From Thiothrix nivea DSM 5205 (GTDB lineage: Bacteria; Pseudomonadota; Gammaproteobacteria; Thiotrichales; Thiotrichaceae), in assembly GCF_000260135.1 (NCBI RefSeq), contig NZ_JH651384.1:1057693-1121692 (forward strand): 64,000 nt of DNA. Direction: 5' to 3'. The notes below the pieces were generated by a model that was not told the DNA's origin, did not search any database, and was given only the letters and a program-made list of their open reading frames with translations. Made by a program: the position numbers and the translations under genes. Shown in pieces: positions 1 through 9,329 of this stretch. Within the stretch, counting starts at the first letter, position 1; each line of letters begins with the position of its first letter.

Positions 1-1075
1 AGTTCAGCACATCGCCATCCTTGACGATGTAATCCTTGCCTTCCGCACGCATTTTACCGGCTTCCTTCGCGCCCTGCTCACCCCTGTAGGCAATGAAATC
101 GTCATAGGCAATGGTTTGCGCACGGATGAAACCACGCTCGAAATCGGTATGGATCACGCCCGCAGCCTGTGGTGCAGTGGCGTTTTTGCGCACTGTCCAT
201 GCCCGCACTTCCTTCACGCCCGCCGTGAAATAGGTCTGCAAACCCAACAGCGAGTAACCGGCACGGATTACCCGGTTCAGCCCCGGCTCCTCCAGCCCCA
301 TACTGGCAAGAAATTCGTCACGCTCAACATCTTCCAGTTGGGAAAGCTCTTCCTCGATTGACGCGCAGACCGGCACGACTTCCGCGCCTTCGCGGGCAGC
401 GATTTCCTGCACGACATCCAGAAACGGGTTGTTTTCAAAGCCGTCTTCATTAACGTTGGCGATGAACATCAACGGTTTAATGGTAATCAGGTGCAGTTCG
501 CGCAGCAGCAGACGCTCTTCCGGTGTCATTTCCAGCGATCGGGCGGAGTTGCCATCGGAAAGGTGCTTGTACATGCGTTCCGCCATGGCCTTCTGTGCCA
601 CCAAATCCTTGTCGCCAGACTTGGCTGAACGGGTCAAGCGGTTAACGGCCTTTTCGGCTGTTTCCAGATCCGCCAGCACCAGTTCGGTGTTGATGGTGTC
701 GATGTCAGAAGCCGGGTCAATCTTGCCTGCCACGTGGATAATGTCATCGTTCTCGAAGCAGCGCACTACCTGCGCAATCGCATCGGTTTCACGGATGTGG
801 GCAAGGAATTTGTTGCCCAGACCCTCACCTTGCGACGCGCCTGCCACCAGCCCGGCGATATCGACGAACTCCATGGTGGTCGGCACAATACGTTCCGGCT
901 TGACGATTGTTGCCAGCGCATCCAGACGCGGGTCAGGCATGGGCACAATGCCGACATTCGGCTCGATCGTACAGAACGGGTAATTCGCCGCCTGAATGCC
1001 CGCCTTGGTGAGGGCGTTGAACAGGGTGGATTTGCCCACGTTTGGCAAACCAACAATTCCGCACTTGAATCCCAT
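1..1075 (-). CDS. ychF: Redox-regulated ATPase YchF (3' end cut by window edge)
   Basis: Obg-family P-loop ATPase that associates with the ribosome. My translation of the minus strand from the ATG at 1073-1075 begins [17 protein letters not shown], with the P-loop at residues 9-16, then a Walker B-type [12 protein letters not shown] near residue 70. It has NVNE where true GTPases have NKxD, the feature that gives YchF its ATP preference. 358 codons are visible and the last reads DGDVLN. The family normally ends a few residues later (about 363 aa), so only the extreme C-terminus is missing. It is the last gene of the minus cluster, directly downstream of pth, the usual gammaproteobacterial neighbour. 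Confidence 0.93.
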   Translation of the reverse strand, partial: MGFKCGIVGLPNVGKSTLFNALTKAGIQAANYPFCTIEPNVGIVPMPDPRLDALATIVKPERIVPTTMEFVDIAGLVAGASQGEGLGNKFLAHIRETDAIAQVVRCFENDDIIHVAGKIDPASDIDTINTELVLADLETAEKAVNRLTRSAKSGDKDLVAQKAMAERMYKHLSDGNSARSLEMTPEERLLLRELHLITIKPLMFIANVNEDGFENNPFLDVVQEIAAREGAEVVPVCASIEEELSQLEDVERDEFLASMGLEEPGLNRVIRAGYSLLGLQTYFTAGVKEVRAWTVRKNATAPQAAGVIHTDFERGFIRAQTIAYDDFIAYRGEQGAKEAGKMRAEGKDYIVKDGDVLN

Positions 1076-1098
1076 GACTTCGGTACCTTGTGTATCAA

Positions 1099-1674
1099 TT
1101 AACGGGTGTGCAATGCCTGCATGGCCTTTTGCATTTCACCCTGCAAAATCAGTTCAATCTGGTCGGCAGCGGCATCAATCGCCCGCAAAATGACGATTTC
1201 ATCGTCTTGTGAAGGGCGTGACAACACATAATCCACCACCTTGTTGCGGTCGCCGGGGTGTCCAACACCCAAACGCAACCGCCAGTAATCCGCCCCCAGA
1301 TGGGCATGGCAATCACGCAGGCCGTTGTGCCCGCCGTGGCCGCCAGCCTGTTTCAGGCGTACATCACCTGCCGGGATGTCCAGCTCGTCATGCGCCACCA
1401 GGATCTGCTCCACCGGAATGCGGTAGAAATCCGCCAGCTGACGCACCGCCAGCCCACTGCGGTTCATGAAGGTCATCGGCTTAATCAACCAGATCGTGTT
1501 GCTACCCACTTGCAGCTTACAGACATCACCGGAAAAGCGCTTTTCGGTGGCAAACTGGACAGAATAACGCCGCGCCAGTTCATCAACAAACCAAAACCCG
1601 GCATTGTGCCGGGTTTTGTCATACTGGCTGCCGGGGTTACCCAAGCCTGCAATCAGGCGGATCGGGGTTCCCAT
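1099..1674 (-). CDS. pth: Peptidyl-tRNA hydrolase
   Basis: Cleaves peptidyl-tRNA released from stalled ribosomes, recycling tRNA in the cytosol. The N-terminus has the family signature GLGNPG, followed by TRHNAGF with the catalytic His, HDELDIPAG with the catalytic Asp, and the glycine-rich [11 protein letters not shown]. Two in-frame ATGs lie 6 bp apart. I prefer the inner one ([15 protein letters not shown]) because a TAAGG sits 8-9 nt before it but only 3 nt before the outer one; the longer form would start at 1680. About 191 aa, normal for the family. It lies between rplY and ychF on the same strand with short gaps, consistent with one transcript. Confidence 0.93.
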   Translation of the reverse strand: MGTPIRLIAGLGNPGSQYDKTRHNAGFWFVDELARRYSVQFATEKRFSGDVCKLQVGSNTIWLIKPMTFMNRSGLAVRQLADFYRIPVEQILVAHDELDIPAGDVRLKQAGGHGGHNGLRDCHAHLGADYWRLRLGVGHPGDRNKVVDYVLSRPSQDDEIVILRAIDAAADQIELILQGEMQKAMQALHTR

Positions 1675-1685
1675 CTGCATCTACC

Positions 1686-2258
1686 TTAGTGGCAGGAAGC
1701 AATAGCCGAGTTGTGGTCTTCACCCAGCGCCAGTGTTGGCAGGCTGACGCCTTCCGGCAGTTTCAGGTCAGACAGGTGCAGGATCTGGCCTTTTTCGATG
1801 CTGATCATGTCAACTTCGATGTATTCAGGCAGGTTCTTCGGCAGGCAGGAAACTTCAACTTCAGACACGACGTGGCTGATGGATGCACCCTGCTCTTTCA
1901 CGCCCTTGGATACATCTTCGTTGATGAAGTGCAGGGAAACGTGGATACGGATTTCCTGGTCTTCGCTGATGCGTTGCAAGTCAGCGTGCATCACGATGGG
2001 CTTGGACGGGTGGCGCTGCAGGTCACGCAGGATGGTCTGTTCCTGATGGTCACCGAAATCAACGGTGATGATCTGGGAATAGAACGCTTCTTCCTGAAGG
2101 TTCCGCACCATTTCATTGTGGCGCAGCGTGATGGATTTGGCATCCTGACCCGCACCGTAAATCACGGCTGGAACCAGGTTTTCCTTACGCAGGCGGCGGC
2201 TCGCACCCTTGCCCTGCAAATCACGCGCCTGAGCAGTCAGGACGTATTTCTTTGACAT
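1686..2258 (-). CDS. rplY: 50S ribosomal protein L25/general stress protein Ctc
   Basis: Binds 5S rRNA in the large subunit. The protein starts MSKKYVLTAQARDLQGKGASR and carries the L25 RNA-binding fold (about residues 1-95), followed by the TL5/Ctc-type C-terminal beta domain. At 190 aa it is the long form, not the 94-aa E. coli form. A frame-consistent extension upstream to 2360 reads through GC-rich repeat DNA and is not credible. The ATG at 2256-2258 has GGAGAAACAAC in front. It ends 11 bp before pth and belongs to the prs-rplY-pth-ychF cluster. Confidence 0.94.
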   Translation of the reverse strand: MSKKYVLTAQARDLQGKGASRRLRKENLVPAVIYGAGQDAKSITLRHNEMVRNLQEEAFYSQIITVDFGDHQEQTILRDLQRHPSKPIVMHADLQRISEDQEIRIHVSLHFINEDVSKGVKEQGASISHVVSEVEVSCLPKNLPEYIEVDMISIEKGQILHLSDLKLPEGVSLPTLALGEDHNSAIASCH

Positions 2259-2313
2259 GTTGTTTCTCCAAAAATAATGGCCAGAGTCCGCGACCAGACC
2301 CAGCCTGATGATA

Positions 2314-2367
2314 ACCCCCCCCATCCCCAACCCTTCCCCCTCAAGGGGGGAAAGGAGCAAGAGAGGG
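2314..2367. repeat. GC-rich intergenic repeat (copy 1)
   Basis: The stretch between rplY and prs is a C-rich/G-rich block with the core CCCCCTCAAGGGGGG, followed by AAAGGAGCAAGAGAGGGG. Read on the minus strand, it closely matches a block at 54066-54106. Its right half also resembles 9297-9329 at the 5' end of prmC. It can form a short hairpin and codes for nothing plausible. Low-complexity G/C tracts alone could give some similarity, but the ordered match over about 35 bases makes a repeat family likely. Confidence 0.5.
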
Positions 2368-2375
2368 GTACAAAA

Positions 2376-3332
2376 TCATAAACCTTCAAACAGGGAGCTG
2401 ACTGACTCGTCCTGATTGATGCGTAAAATCGTTTTTGCCAGTATCCCGGCGACCGAAAGCTGGCGAATCTTATCACATTTTTTCGCGCTTTCACTCAATG
2501 GAATCGTGTCGGTAATGACAACTTCGTCCAGGGCAGAATTTTCGATGTTGCTGACAGCCTTGCCGGAAAACACCGCATGGCTGGCATAGGCCCGCACACT
2601 CAATGCACCATGGCCTTTAAGTGCCGTCGCGGCATTACATAACGTACCACCGGTATCAATGAGGTCGTCGATCAGGATGCAATGACGCCCTTCCACGTTA
2701 CCGATAATATTCATGATCTCAGACTTGTTGGGTTCCGGGCGACGCTTGTCGATGATGGCCAGATCAGCATCCCCCAAACCTTTCGCCAACGCGCGGGCGC
2801 GCACCACGCCACCAACATCCGGCGAAACTACCATCAAGTGTGGCAAATCCTGGCTCAAAATATCGTTCAGCAATACGCCAGAGGCATAAATATTGTCAAC
2901 CGGCAGGTCGAAGAAACCTTGTACCTGATCAGAGTGCAAATCAATCGTCAGTACGCGGTCAACATGCCCGGTGGAAATCATGTCCGCCACCAGCTTGGCC
3001 GAAATCGGCACCCGCCGTGAACGCACCCGCCGATCCTGGCGTGCATAGCCGTAATAGGGAATGACCGCCGTAATCCGCCCTGCTGATGCACGGTACATGG
3101 CATCGGCGATAATCAGCAGTTCCATGATGTTATCGTTGGTCGGCGCGCAGGTGGATTGCACAATGAACACATCCCGACCACGCACGTTTTCCAACAGCTC
3201 AACATGCACTTCACCGTCGCTGAAGCGCTCTGCCTTGATTTTGCCGAGGGGAATACCGAGGTGATCGACGACTTTGTGGGCGAGTTCCGGATTTGCGTTG
3301 CCGGTAAACACCATCATTCTATCGTCAGACAT
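2376..3332 (-). CDS. prs: Ribose-phosphate pyrophosphokinase
   Basis: Makes PRPP from ribose 5-phosphate and ATP for purine, pyrimidine, His, Trp and NAD synthesis. The 318-aa protein starts [18 protein letters not shown] and shows the family's [10 protein letters not shown], the [10 protein letters not shown] flexible-loop region, [13 protein letters not shown] (divalent cation/PRPP site), and [12 protein letters not shown], the PRPP-binding motif near residue 220. Length is typical. It lies downstream of ispE and the two tRNA-Gln genes and upstream of rplY on the same strand, the same order as in many gammaproteobacteria. Confidence 0.96.
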   Translation of the reverse strand: MSDDRMMVFTGNANPELAHKVVDHLGIPLGKIKAERFSDGEVHVELLENVRGRDVFIVQSTCAPTNDNIMELLIIADAMYRASAGRITAVIPYYGYARQDRRVRSRRVPISAKLVADMISTGHVDRVLTIDLHSDQVQGFFDLPVDNIYASGVLLNDILSQDLPHLMVVSPDVGGVVRARALAKGLGDADLAIIDKRRPEPNKSEIMNIIGNVEGRHCILIDDLIDTGGTLCNAATALKGHGALSVRAYASHAVFSGKAVSNIENSALDEVVITDTIPLSESAKKCDKIRQLSVAGILAKTILRINQDESVSSLFEGL

Positions 3333-3360
3333 GACACATCCGCATTGAGTTGGGAGGAAA

Positions 3361-3435
3361 TGGCAGGGCTGCTAGGATTCGAACCTAGGGATGCTGGAAT
3401 CAGAATCCAGTGCCTTACCGCTTGGCGACAGCCCT
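3361..3435 (-). tRNA. tRNA-Gln (anticodon CTG)
   Basis: 75-nt cloverleaf on the minus strand with encoded CCA. The acceptor stem is AGGGCTG paired with CAGCCCT, and the T-arm contains GGTTCGAATCC. The anticodon stem-loop CTGGA-TTCTGAT-TCCAG places CTG at positions 34-36, reading CAG codons. It sits just downstream of a near-identical tRNA-Gln(TTG), between ispE and prs, so this looks like a tandem duplication with one anticodon change. Confidence 0.95.
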
Positions 3436-3484
3436 GCTGAAACAACGTTATTCTGGAGCAGGAAACCTGTTTCCGTTCAGAAGA

Positions 3485-3559
3485 TGGCAGGGCTGCCAGG
3501 ATTCGAACCTGGGAATGCTGGAATCAAAATCCAGTGCCTTACCGCTTGGCGACAGCCCT
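3485..3559 (-). tRNA. tRNA-Gln (anticodon TTG)
   Basis: 75-nt cloverleaf on the minus strand with encoded CCA, almost identical to its neighbour at 3361-3435. The anticodon loop TTTTGAT gives TTG, reading CAA (and CAG by wobble). It begins 19 bp downstream of the ispE stop codon and is probably cotranscribed with it. Confidence 0.95.
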
Positions 3560-3578
3560 ACTGAACAAACACAACTTT

Positions 3579-4421
3579 TTACACTGTAACCAGTCTTTGC
3601 TGAAGAGGTGACATTGTAACCCCTTGAGCAACAAAACCAAACCATTCTGGAGGCAAGTTTTGCAGGATTTTGTTACCTTTACCCTTGCTACTGACAGGAG
3701 CAAACAAACAACTGCCTGAACCGGTCAACCTTGCTTCTGCGAACCCTGACAGCCAGCTTATAGCATTGGCCACTTCCGGGTAACGTTTTTCCACCACCGG
3801 TTGAAAGACATTGCTGCCTTGCCCGTCATGGAAGGCGGCTAATGTAATGGGCAGGCAATCACGTGTCAAGTCTGGCGCGGAAAAAAGTTCAGCCGTCGGC
3901 ACATGTACGCGCGGATGAATAACAACATACCATTTTGTCGGCAACTCCACGGGTGTCAATTGCTCGCCTACCCCTTCCGCCCAGGCAGCATGGCCGCGCA
4001 CAAATACCGGCACATCCGCCCCCAGCCGCAACCCCAATGTCGCCAGCGCATCGTCATCCAGGCCACAATTCCACAGATGGTTCAGCCCTTTCAATACCGT
4101 AGCGGCGTCGGAACTGCCCCCGCCCAGGCCACCGCCCATCGGGATGCGTTTCTGGACGTGAATATCCGCCCCCAACCGGCAGCCGGTTTCCTGTTGCAAC
4201 AGGCGGGCAGCACGGACGGTGAGGTCAGCATGTTCTGGTACATCCGCTGCCCCTGCCGGACGGTGAATTTCACCATCCGCACGCACGCTTAGGGTAATGT
4301 CATCGCCGAAGTCGAGAAACACAAACAGGGTTTGCAACAGATGATAGCCATCCGCACGCCTGCCGGTAATGTGCAGGAATAGGTTAAGTTTAGCTGGGGC
4401 TGGGAGAATCAGGGCTTGCAT
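3579..4421 (-). CDS. ispE: 4-diphosphocytidyl-2-C-methyl-D-erythritol kinase
   Basis: GHMP kinase of the MEP isoprenoid pathway; phosphorylates CDP-ME. The N-terminus MQALILPAPAKLNLFLHITG is typical, and the ATP-binding glycine loop PMGGGLGGGSSDAATVL lies near residue 95. I take the ATG at 4419-4421, which overlaps the lolB stop as TAATG. This gives 280 aa and translational coupling with lolB. An ATG 18 bp upstream inside lolB is possible but unneeded. The lolB-ispE-tRNA-Gln-prs order matches Pseudomonas-type genomes. Confidence 0.94.
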   Translation of the reverse strand: MQALILPAPAKLNLFLHITGRRADGYHLLQTLFVFLDFGDDITLSVRADGEIHRPAGAADVPEHADLTVRAARLLQQETGCRLGADIHVQKRIPMGGGLGGGSSDAATVLKGLNHLWNCGLDDDALATLGLRLGADVPVFVRGHAAWAEGVGEQLTPVELPTKWYVVIHPRVHVPTAELFSAPDLTRDCLPITLAAFHDGQGSNVFQPVVEKRYPEVANAISWLSGFAEARLTGSGSCLFAPVSSKGKGNKILQNLPPEWFGFVAQGVTMSPLQQRLVTV

Positions 4422-5050
4422 TAATAGCGCGTCTGCCAATCCTTGGCGATCACCTTGACCTTGGTATCAGGCGCTCGGCTCAGGTTGATTTTTTCCGGCA
4501 GCGCCTTCCAGTCATTGTCCTGCCAGCCGTTGTATGCCACCACCCAACCGGATTGTTGCAGCATTTCCGGCCTGCCCTGCGCATCCAGCTTGACCTTTTG
4601 TACCGGAGAATCAGGCGCAGGTACGCCGCGCACCCAGTATTTCATGCCATCCAGCGGCAGGGATACGCCCAGTTGCCCTTGCAACAGCCGCTCCGCGCTG
4701 GCGTCCTGGTAGGTTTTGCCATTGGTCTGCAAGGTCACTTCGCCAGGGCTGCCCTTCAGGTAAGCGACGATAGAGCCAGTCAACGGGTTCTTGATGTTCA
4801 TCTCATACCCGTCATTGCCATTCTGTAGCCAGGACATATTGAAAGAGGCGCTTTGATCCTGGAACTGTACGCCAACCTTGCCCTGCAAGCGCCAAGCACT
4901 CATGCGGGCAAAATCCGCTTGCCGCTGCTTCCAGTTCGCTTGCGCATCTGCGCCGGAAACGGTATCAGTTTTCGGGGCGGCCTGATGTTGGGCAGCGCAC
5001 CCGCCCAGTGTGAGCAGGCATACACCTGCTACCGGTATCCATCGTTGCAT
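4421..5050 (-). CDS. lolB: Outer membrane lipoprotein insertion protein LolB
   Basis: Receives lipoproteins from LolA and inserts them into the outer membrane; itself an outer-membrane lipoprotein. MQRWIPVAGVCLLTLGGCA is a lipoprotein signal peptide with lipobox LGGC. The mature part contains ARMSAWRLQGKVGVQFQ and the central NPLTGS/LKGSPGEVTLQTNG beta-strand pattern of the LolA/LolB fold. 209 aa, normal. I use the ATG at 5048-5050 because of GGAAGAACAAC before it and the signal peptide after it; the reading frame stays open to 5119. Its stop overlaps the ispE start. Confidence 0.92.
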   Translation of the reverse strand: MQRWIPVAGVCLLTLGGCAAQHQAAPKTDTVSGADAQANWKQRQADFARMSAWRLQGKVGVQFQDQSASFNMSWLQNGNDGYEMNIKNPLTGSIVAYLKGSPGEVTLQTNGKTYQDASAERLLQGQLGVSLPLDGMKYWVRGVPAPDSPVQKVKLDAQGRPEMLQQSGWVVAYNGWQDNDWKALPEKINLSRAPDTKVKVIAKDWQTRY

Positions 5051-5072
5051 GTTGTTCTTCCTGAGTGGGGAA

Positions 5073-6791
5073 TTATAAACCGACCAGCTTTTTCCTGACA
5101 TTGACGAGTTGTGCGTCATCTGGGTATTTGACCAGCATTTCGTCCAGCAGGGTTTTGGCTTCCGCCTGCTTACCCCCTGCTGACAGCACTTCGATCAGGT
5201 GGCTGGCTATTTCGGGGTCTTGTAACTGAGTATAGGCTTTCCGCAGCCAGCTTTCCGCTTCCGCAAGCTTGCCGGTGCGGAACAGGATCCAGCCCATGCT
5301 ATCCATGATCGCCGGGTCGTTGGGGCGTTGCTGCAATGCCTTGTTGATCAGCGCCTCAGCGTCCGGGTAGCGCTCGGTATTGACCACCAGCATATAGCCC
5401 AGCGCATTCAGGACTGTGGCATTGTCAGGCTCCTGCTGAAGCAAGGTGCGCAAGTCAGCTTCAGCAGCCTTGAAATCCCCGGCTTTTTCAGCACTGAGGG
5501 CGCGTGAATACAGCGTATCAAAGTCGTCCGGTTTCAGTGCCAGCGCCTTCCCATAGATGGAAATGGCGTCCTTGTAGCGGCCCTTGTCGTGTAGCAGGTG
5601 GCCTTCTGTCTGCAACAGCAGCAGCTTGCGGTCATCGTTGCTGGTTGCTTGCTGTTGCTCTTCCAGCCACTGGCGGGCGGACTCAAGGCTTTCGGTTTCC
5701 AGCAGCAGGCTGGCGACGCGCAACGTGGCTTCCTTTTCATAGTGGCCGCCCATGGCCTGTTGGTAGAAGCGGATGGCCTTCTCCGGGCGCTTCTGCCCTT
5801 CCTGGATTTGCCCCATGAAATAACTGGCCTCGGTGGCACGTTCGGGAATATCCAGCAATTTTTTGATTAAGGGTTCGGCAAATGCGAATTCTTTCTGCTC
5901 CAGATACAGCAGGCCGAGCGTATACAGGATGTCGGTGTTATCAGGGTGGCTGGCATAAAGTTGTTTGAAGATCGGGGTTGCTTCCGCACGCCGGTCGGCC
6001 AGGATCAACATGCGTGCATAATCCAGCTTCAGGTCGGGGTTCTTGCTGGCCTTGGAGGCCGTTTCCAGTTCCGTCACCGCATCCGGCACCCTGTCCATGC
6101 CCGCCAAGGCCTTGGCGATGAGGCGCGATGCCTGTTCCTGCTGAGGCTTGTCACCGGCCTGCCTGGCGGTGCGCGCGGCTTTCAGGCCATCCTCAAACTG
6201 GTCGGAATTAATGGCTAGCGTAGCCAACGCCAGTTGCGCCCGCGCTGAACTGTCCACGGTTTGCACGTACTGTTTCAAGGTCTGGAAAGATTTTTTGGCA
6301 TCCGGTTCCAGCGCCAGCAGGGAAACGATGAACTCAAACCCGTGCCCATCCTCCTTTTCCACCTTGTCACGGACTTTGGCCAGTGCCTTGGCGGCGGCCT
6401 CGTAGTTGCCCGCGCGCAGGCTGTTGATCGCCTGGTATTGCAGGGCTTCCGGCGACTCAGGCTCCAGCGCAACCCAGCGTTCCAGCGCGCGCGCCGCCAG
6501 CGCATTGTCATTGACGCCGACCGCCAGTTCCACTGCCCGCCTGGCGATGGCCGGGTCATCGCTTTGTTGCGCCGCCGCCGCGTAATGCAGCGCCGCCTGC
6601 CCGGGGTTACCTTCCTGGATAAACATTTCCGCCGCCAGGATATTGTAAACCTGATAACTGAGCGGACTGCTGAAAGTGGCGACATTCGTTGTCTGCTGGC
6701 CAGCAAATGTGTTGTTCCCCAATGCACAGCCACCCACGAAGATGGAAAGTGCGAGGCTGATGAAGCGACGCGACAAGCGTATGCCTTGCAT
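5073..6791 (-). CDS. Tetratricopeptide-repeat lipoprotein
   Basis: 572-aa protein with a signal peptide ending in the lipobox-like VGGCALG, followed by at least ten TPR units, for example YKDAISIYGKALALKPDDFD and GKLAEAESWLRKAYTQLQDPE. TPR lipoproteins are periplasmic scaffolds. This one sits immediately upstream of lolB and divergent from hemA, the position of PA4667 and its orthologues in Pseudomonas. Exact function is not known from sequence. The upstream neighbour hemA is divergent across a 147-bp promoter region. Confidence 0.88.
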   Translation of the reverse strand: MQGIRLSRRFISLALSIFVGGCALGNNTFAGQQTTNVATFSSPLSYQVYNILAAEMFIQEGNPGQAALHYAAAAQQSDDPAIARRAVELAVGVNDNALAARALERWVALEPESPEALQYQAINSLRAGNYEAAAKALAKVRDKVEKEDGHGFEFIVSLLALEPDAKKSFQTLKQYVQTVDSSARAQLALATLAINSDQFEDGLKAARTARQAGDKPQQEQASRLIAKALAGMDRVPDAVTELETASKASKNPDLKLDYARMLILADRRAEATPIFKQLYASHPDNTDILYTLGLLYLEQKEFAFAEPLIKKLLDIPERATEASYFMGQIQEGQKRPEKAIRFYQQAMGGHYEKEATLRVASLLLETESLESARQWLEEQQQATSNDDRKLLLLQTEGHLLHDKGRYKDAISIYGKALALKPDDFDTLYSRALSAEKAGDFKAAEADLRTLLQQEPDNATVLNALGYMLVVNTERYPDAEALINKALQQRPNDPAIMDSMGWILFRTGKLAEAESWLRKAYTQLQDPEIASHLIEVLSAGGKQAEAKTLLDEMLVKYPDDAQLVNVRKKLVGL

Positions 6792-6938
6792 GTTGTTCTC
6801 CGGTATCGCGCAATACCATTAGTGTTATGTTGTAAGCGCTTTTAAGGTTATATTCAGCGAATGACCTTGTAATCGCCCATAACGTATCAGAAAATTCGCG
6901 GTTCTGAAAATGAAATGTATCCGTTGGTATAACACTGA

Positions 6939-8210
6939 ATGTCCATCCTGATCGTTGGAGTCAATCACAAAACCGCCCCTGTCTCCATCCGGGAAAAGGT
7001 TTCCTTCTCGCCTGACAGCATGATGCAAGCCCTGCATTCCGCCCATCAGGTGGTGCAGGAAGACCTGATCCTGTCCACCTGCAACCGCACTGAAATCTAC
7101 GCTGCCTGCCATCAGCAACAGCCTGTGGAAACCCTGGTGGAATGGTTGGCCAGCTGGCACAACATGCCAACCGCGCAACTGCAACCTTACCTCTATATCT
7201 ACCAGCAGGAAGAAGCCGTGCGCCACGCCCTGCGCGTTGCCTGCGGGCTGGACTCACTGGTGTTGGGTGAACCGCAAATCCTCGGCCAGCTCAAATCCGC
7301 CCTGCAAGCCGCCAGCGACAGCGCCGTCACCGGCAACCAGCTGAACCGGCTGATGCAACACGCCTTTTCCACCGCCAAAAAAGTCCGCACCCAAACCAGT
7401 ATTGGCGCAAACCCGATTTCAGTCGCCTTCGCCGCCGTCAGCCTGGCCAAGCAAATTTTCAGCAAACTGGAAAAACAGACAGCCCTGCTGATCGGCGCAG
7501 GTGAAACCATCGAGCTGGTCGGCAAACACCTCGCCGCCAACGGCATTGGCAACATCCTGGTCGCCAACCGCAGCATCGACAAGGCACAGAAACTGGCGGG
7601 CGAATACGGCGGCAAGGGCATCGGCCTGCAAGACCTCGCCGAACACCTGCCCAAGGCCGACATCGTGATTTCCTCCACCGCCTCGCCCGTCCCCATCCTT
7701 GGCAAAGGCACGGTGGAACGCGCCCTGAAAATCCGCAAGCACCGCCCCATGTTCATGGTCGACATCGCCGTGCCGCGCGACATCGAGCAAGAGGTTAGCC
7801 AACTCGACGACGTATACCTGTACACCGTCGACGACCTGCAATCAGTGATTGAGGAAAACCTGCAATCGCGCCGCGCCGCCGCCGAACAGGCCGAAAGCAT
7901 GGTGCTGGAAGAAGTCGCCAATTTCATGGCCTGGCTGCGCGCGCAAGACCACATGGCCACCATCCGCAACTACCGCGCCCGTACCGAAACCATCCGTCAG
8001 GAAGTGTTCGACAAAGCGCTAAGCCTGTTACACAACGGCAAAAACCCGGAAGAAACCCTGCAATTTCTCGCCCACACGCTGGCCAACAAACTCTCGCATG
8101 ACGCCACCCAGGCCATGCACCACGCCGCCCGCAACGGCGACCACTGCTTGCTGCAACACGCCAGAACCCTGTTCAACCTGCCCCTTAATGCAACTGACGA
8201 CAACGGCTAA
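6939..8210 (+). CDS. hemA: Glutamyl-tRNA reductase
   Basis: First committed step of C5-pathway haem synthesis: reduces Glu-tRNA to glutamate-1-semialdehyde using NADPH. The 423-aa protein starts MSILIVGVNHKTAPVSIREK. The catalytic Cys is in LILSTCNRTEIYA near residue 50, and the NADPH-binding segment is ALLIGAGETIELVGKHLA. A C-terminal helical dimerisation domain follows. Length is normal. It heads the hemA-prfA-prmC cluster, with prfA starting 6 bp after its stop. Confidence 0.97.
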   Translation: MSILIVGVNHKTAPVSIREKVSFSPDSMMQALHSAHQVVQEDLILSTCNRTEIYAACHQQQPVETLVEWLASWHNMPTAQLQPYLYIYQQEEAVRHALRVACGLDSLVLGEPQILGQLKSALQAASDSAVTGNQLNRLMQHAFSTAKKVRTQTSIGANPISVAFAAVSLAKQIFSKLEKQTALLIGAGETIELVGKHLAANGIGNILVANRSIDKAQKLAGEYGGKGIGLQDLAEHLPKADIVISSTASPVPILGKGTVERALKIRKHRPMFMVDIAVPRDIEQEVSQLDDVYLYTVDDLQSVIEENLQSRRAAAEQAESMVLEEVANFMAWLRAQDHMATIRNYRARTETIRQEVFDKALSLLHNGKNPEETLQFLAHTLANKLSHDATQAMHHAARNGDHCLLQHARTLFNLPLNATDDNG

Positions 8211-8216
8211 ACACCT

Positions 8217-9296
8217 GTGAAAGCATCCATCCTGCAAAAACTCGAAACCTTAAGCGAACGTTACGCCGAAATTGCCGCCCTTCTGGGCGAGCCGGACGTG
8301 ATCGGCAACCAGGAACAATTCCGCAAACTGTCGATTGAATACAGCCAACTGGAGCCGGTCGCGCAAGGCTTCCACGCCTACCAGCAGACCAGCGCCGACA
8401 TTGCCACCGCCCAGGAAATGCTGACCGACCCGGAAATGCGCGAAATGGCCGAAGAAGAACTCGATACCGCCAAAACCCGCCGCGCCGAACTGGAAACCGA
8501 CCTGCAAAAACTGTTGCTACCCAAAGACCCGCACGATAACAGCAACGTATTCCTGGAAATCCGCGCCGGTACGGGTGGGGACGAGGCCGCCATTTTCGCC
8601 GGTGACCTATTCCGCATGTATTCGCGTTACACCGAAATGCGCCGCTGGCAGATCGAAATCATCAGCCAGAACGAGGGCGAACACGGCGGCTACAAGGAAA
8701 TCATTACCCGCGTGATCGGCCAGGGCGCGTATTCGCGGCTGAAGTTTGAATCCGGCGCGCACCGGGTGCAGCGCGTCCCCGCCACCGAATCGCAGGGGCG
8801 CATCCACACCTCCGCCGCCACCGTGGCCGTCATGCCGGAAGTGGATGAAGTGGAAGCCACCGACATCAACCCGGCAGATTTGAAGATCGACACCTACCGC
8901 GCATCCGGTGCTGGTGGGCAGCACATCAACAAGACCGAATCCGCCATCCGCATCACCCACCTCCCGACCGGCATCGTGGTGGAATGCCAGGATGAACGCT
9001 CCCAGCACAAAAACCGCGCCAAAGCGATGGGGCTGCTGCAAGCGCGCATTTTCGAGGGCGAACGCCAGAAACAGGCAGCCGAGCAGGCCGAAACCCGCAA
9101 GAGCCTGGTCGGTTCCGGCGACCGTTCGGAACGCATCCGCACCTACAACTTCCCGCAGGGGCGAGTTACCGACCATCGCATCAACCTGACGTTGTACAAA
9201 CTGGACGAGATCATGGCCGGGAATGTGGATCAGGTGATTGAGCCGTTGATCAATGAATATCAGGCGGATCAGTTGGCGGCGTTGGCGGATGAGTGA
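8217..9296 (+). CDS. prfA: Peptide chain release factor 1
   Basis: Recognises UAA/UAG stop codons and triggers peptide release. The 359-aa protein contains the anticodon-like PAT motif in [10 protein letters not shown] and the catalytic [12 protein letters not shown]. The start is GTG at 8217, 6 bp after hemA, giving the usual N-terminus [16 protein letters not shown]. The GGQ glutamine is the substrate of PrmC, encoded next. Reading frames of prfA and prmC touch or overlap at 9289-9296. Confidence 0.97.
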   Translation: MKASILQKLETLSERYAEIAALLGEPDVIGNQEQFRKLSIEYSQLEPVAQGFHAYQQTSADIATAQEMLTDPEMREMAEEELDTAKTRRAELETDLQKLLLPKDPHDNSNVFLEIRAGTGGDEAAIFAGDLFRMYSRYTEMRRWQIEIISQNEGEHGGYKEIITRVIGQGAYSRLKFESGAHRVQRVPATESQGRIHTSAATVAVMPEVDEVEATDINPADLKIDTYRASGAGGQHINKTESAIRITHLPTGIVVECQDERSQHKNRAKAMGLLQARIFEGERQKQAAEQAETRKSLVGSGDRSERIRTYNFPQGRVTDHRINLTLYKLDEIMAGNVDQVIEPLINEYQADQLAALADE

Positions 9297-9329
9297 GAAG
9301 AAGAGGGGGGGAATGGGAGCAAGAGTGGG
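9297..9329. repeat. GC-rich repeat fragment at prfA/prmC junction
   Basis: The G-rich run followed by AATGGGAGCAAGAGTGGGG resembles the right half of the intergenic repeat at 2314-2367 (AAAGGAGCAAGAGAGGGG). It begins right after the prfA stop and supplies both the Shine-Dalgarno-like G run and the likely ATG of prmC. The similarity is short, so shared origin is inference. Confidence 0.35.

Noticed and set aside
429-1102. Plus-strand open frames over ychF
   Set aside because: They are antisense shadows; the minus strand encodes full YchF motifs across the same bases.
2259-2494. Coding extension upstream of rplY and small frame over the prs 3' end
   Set aside because: The added residues come from the GC-rich repeat and from prs antisense; L25 homologues start at MSKKYVL.
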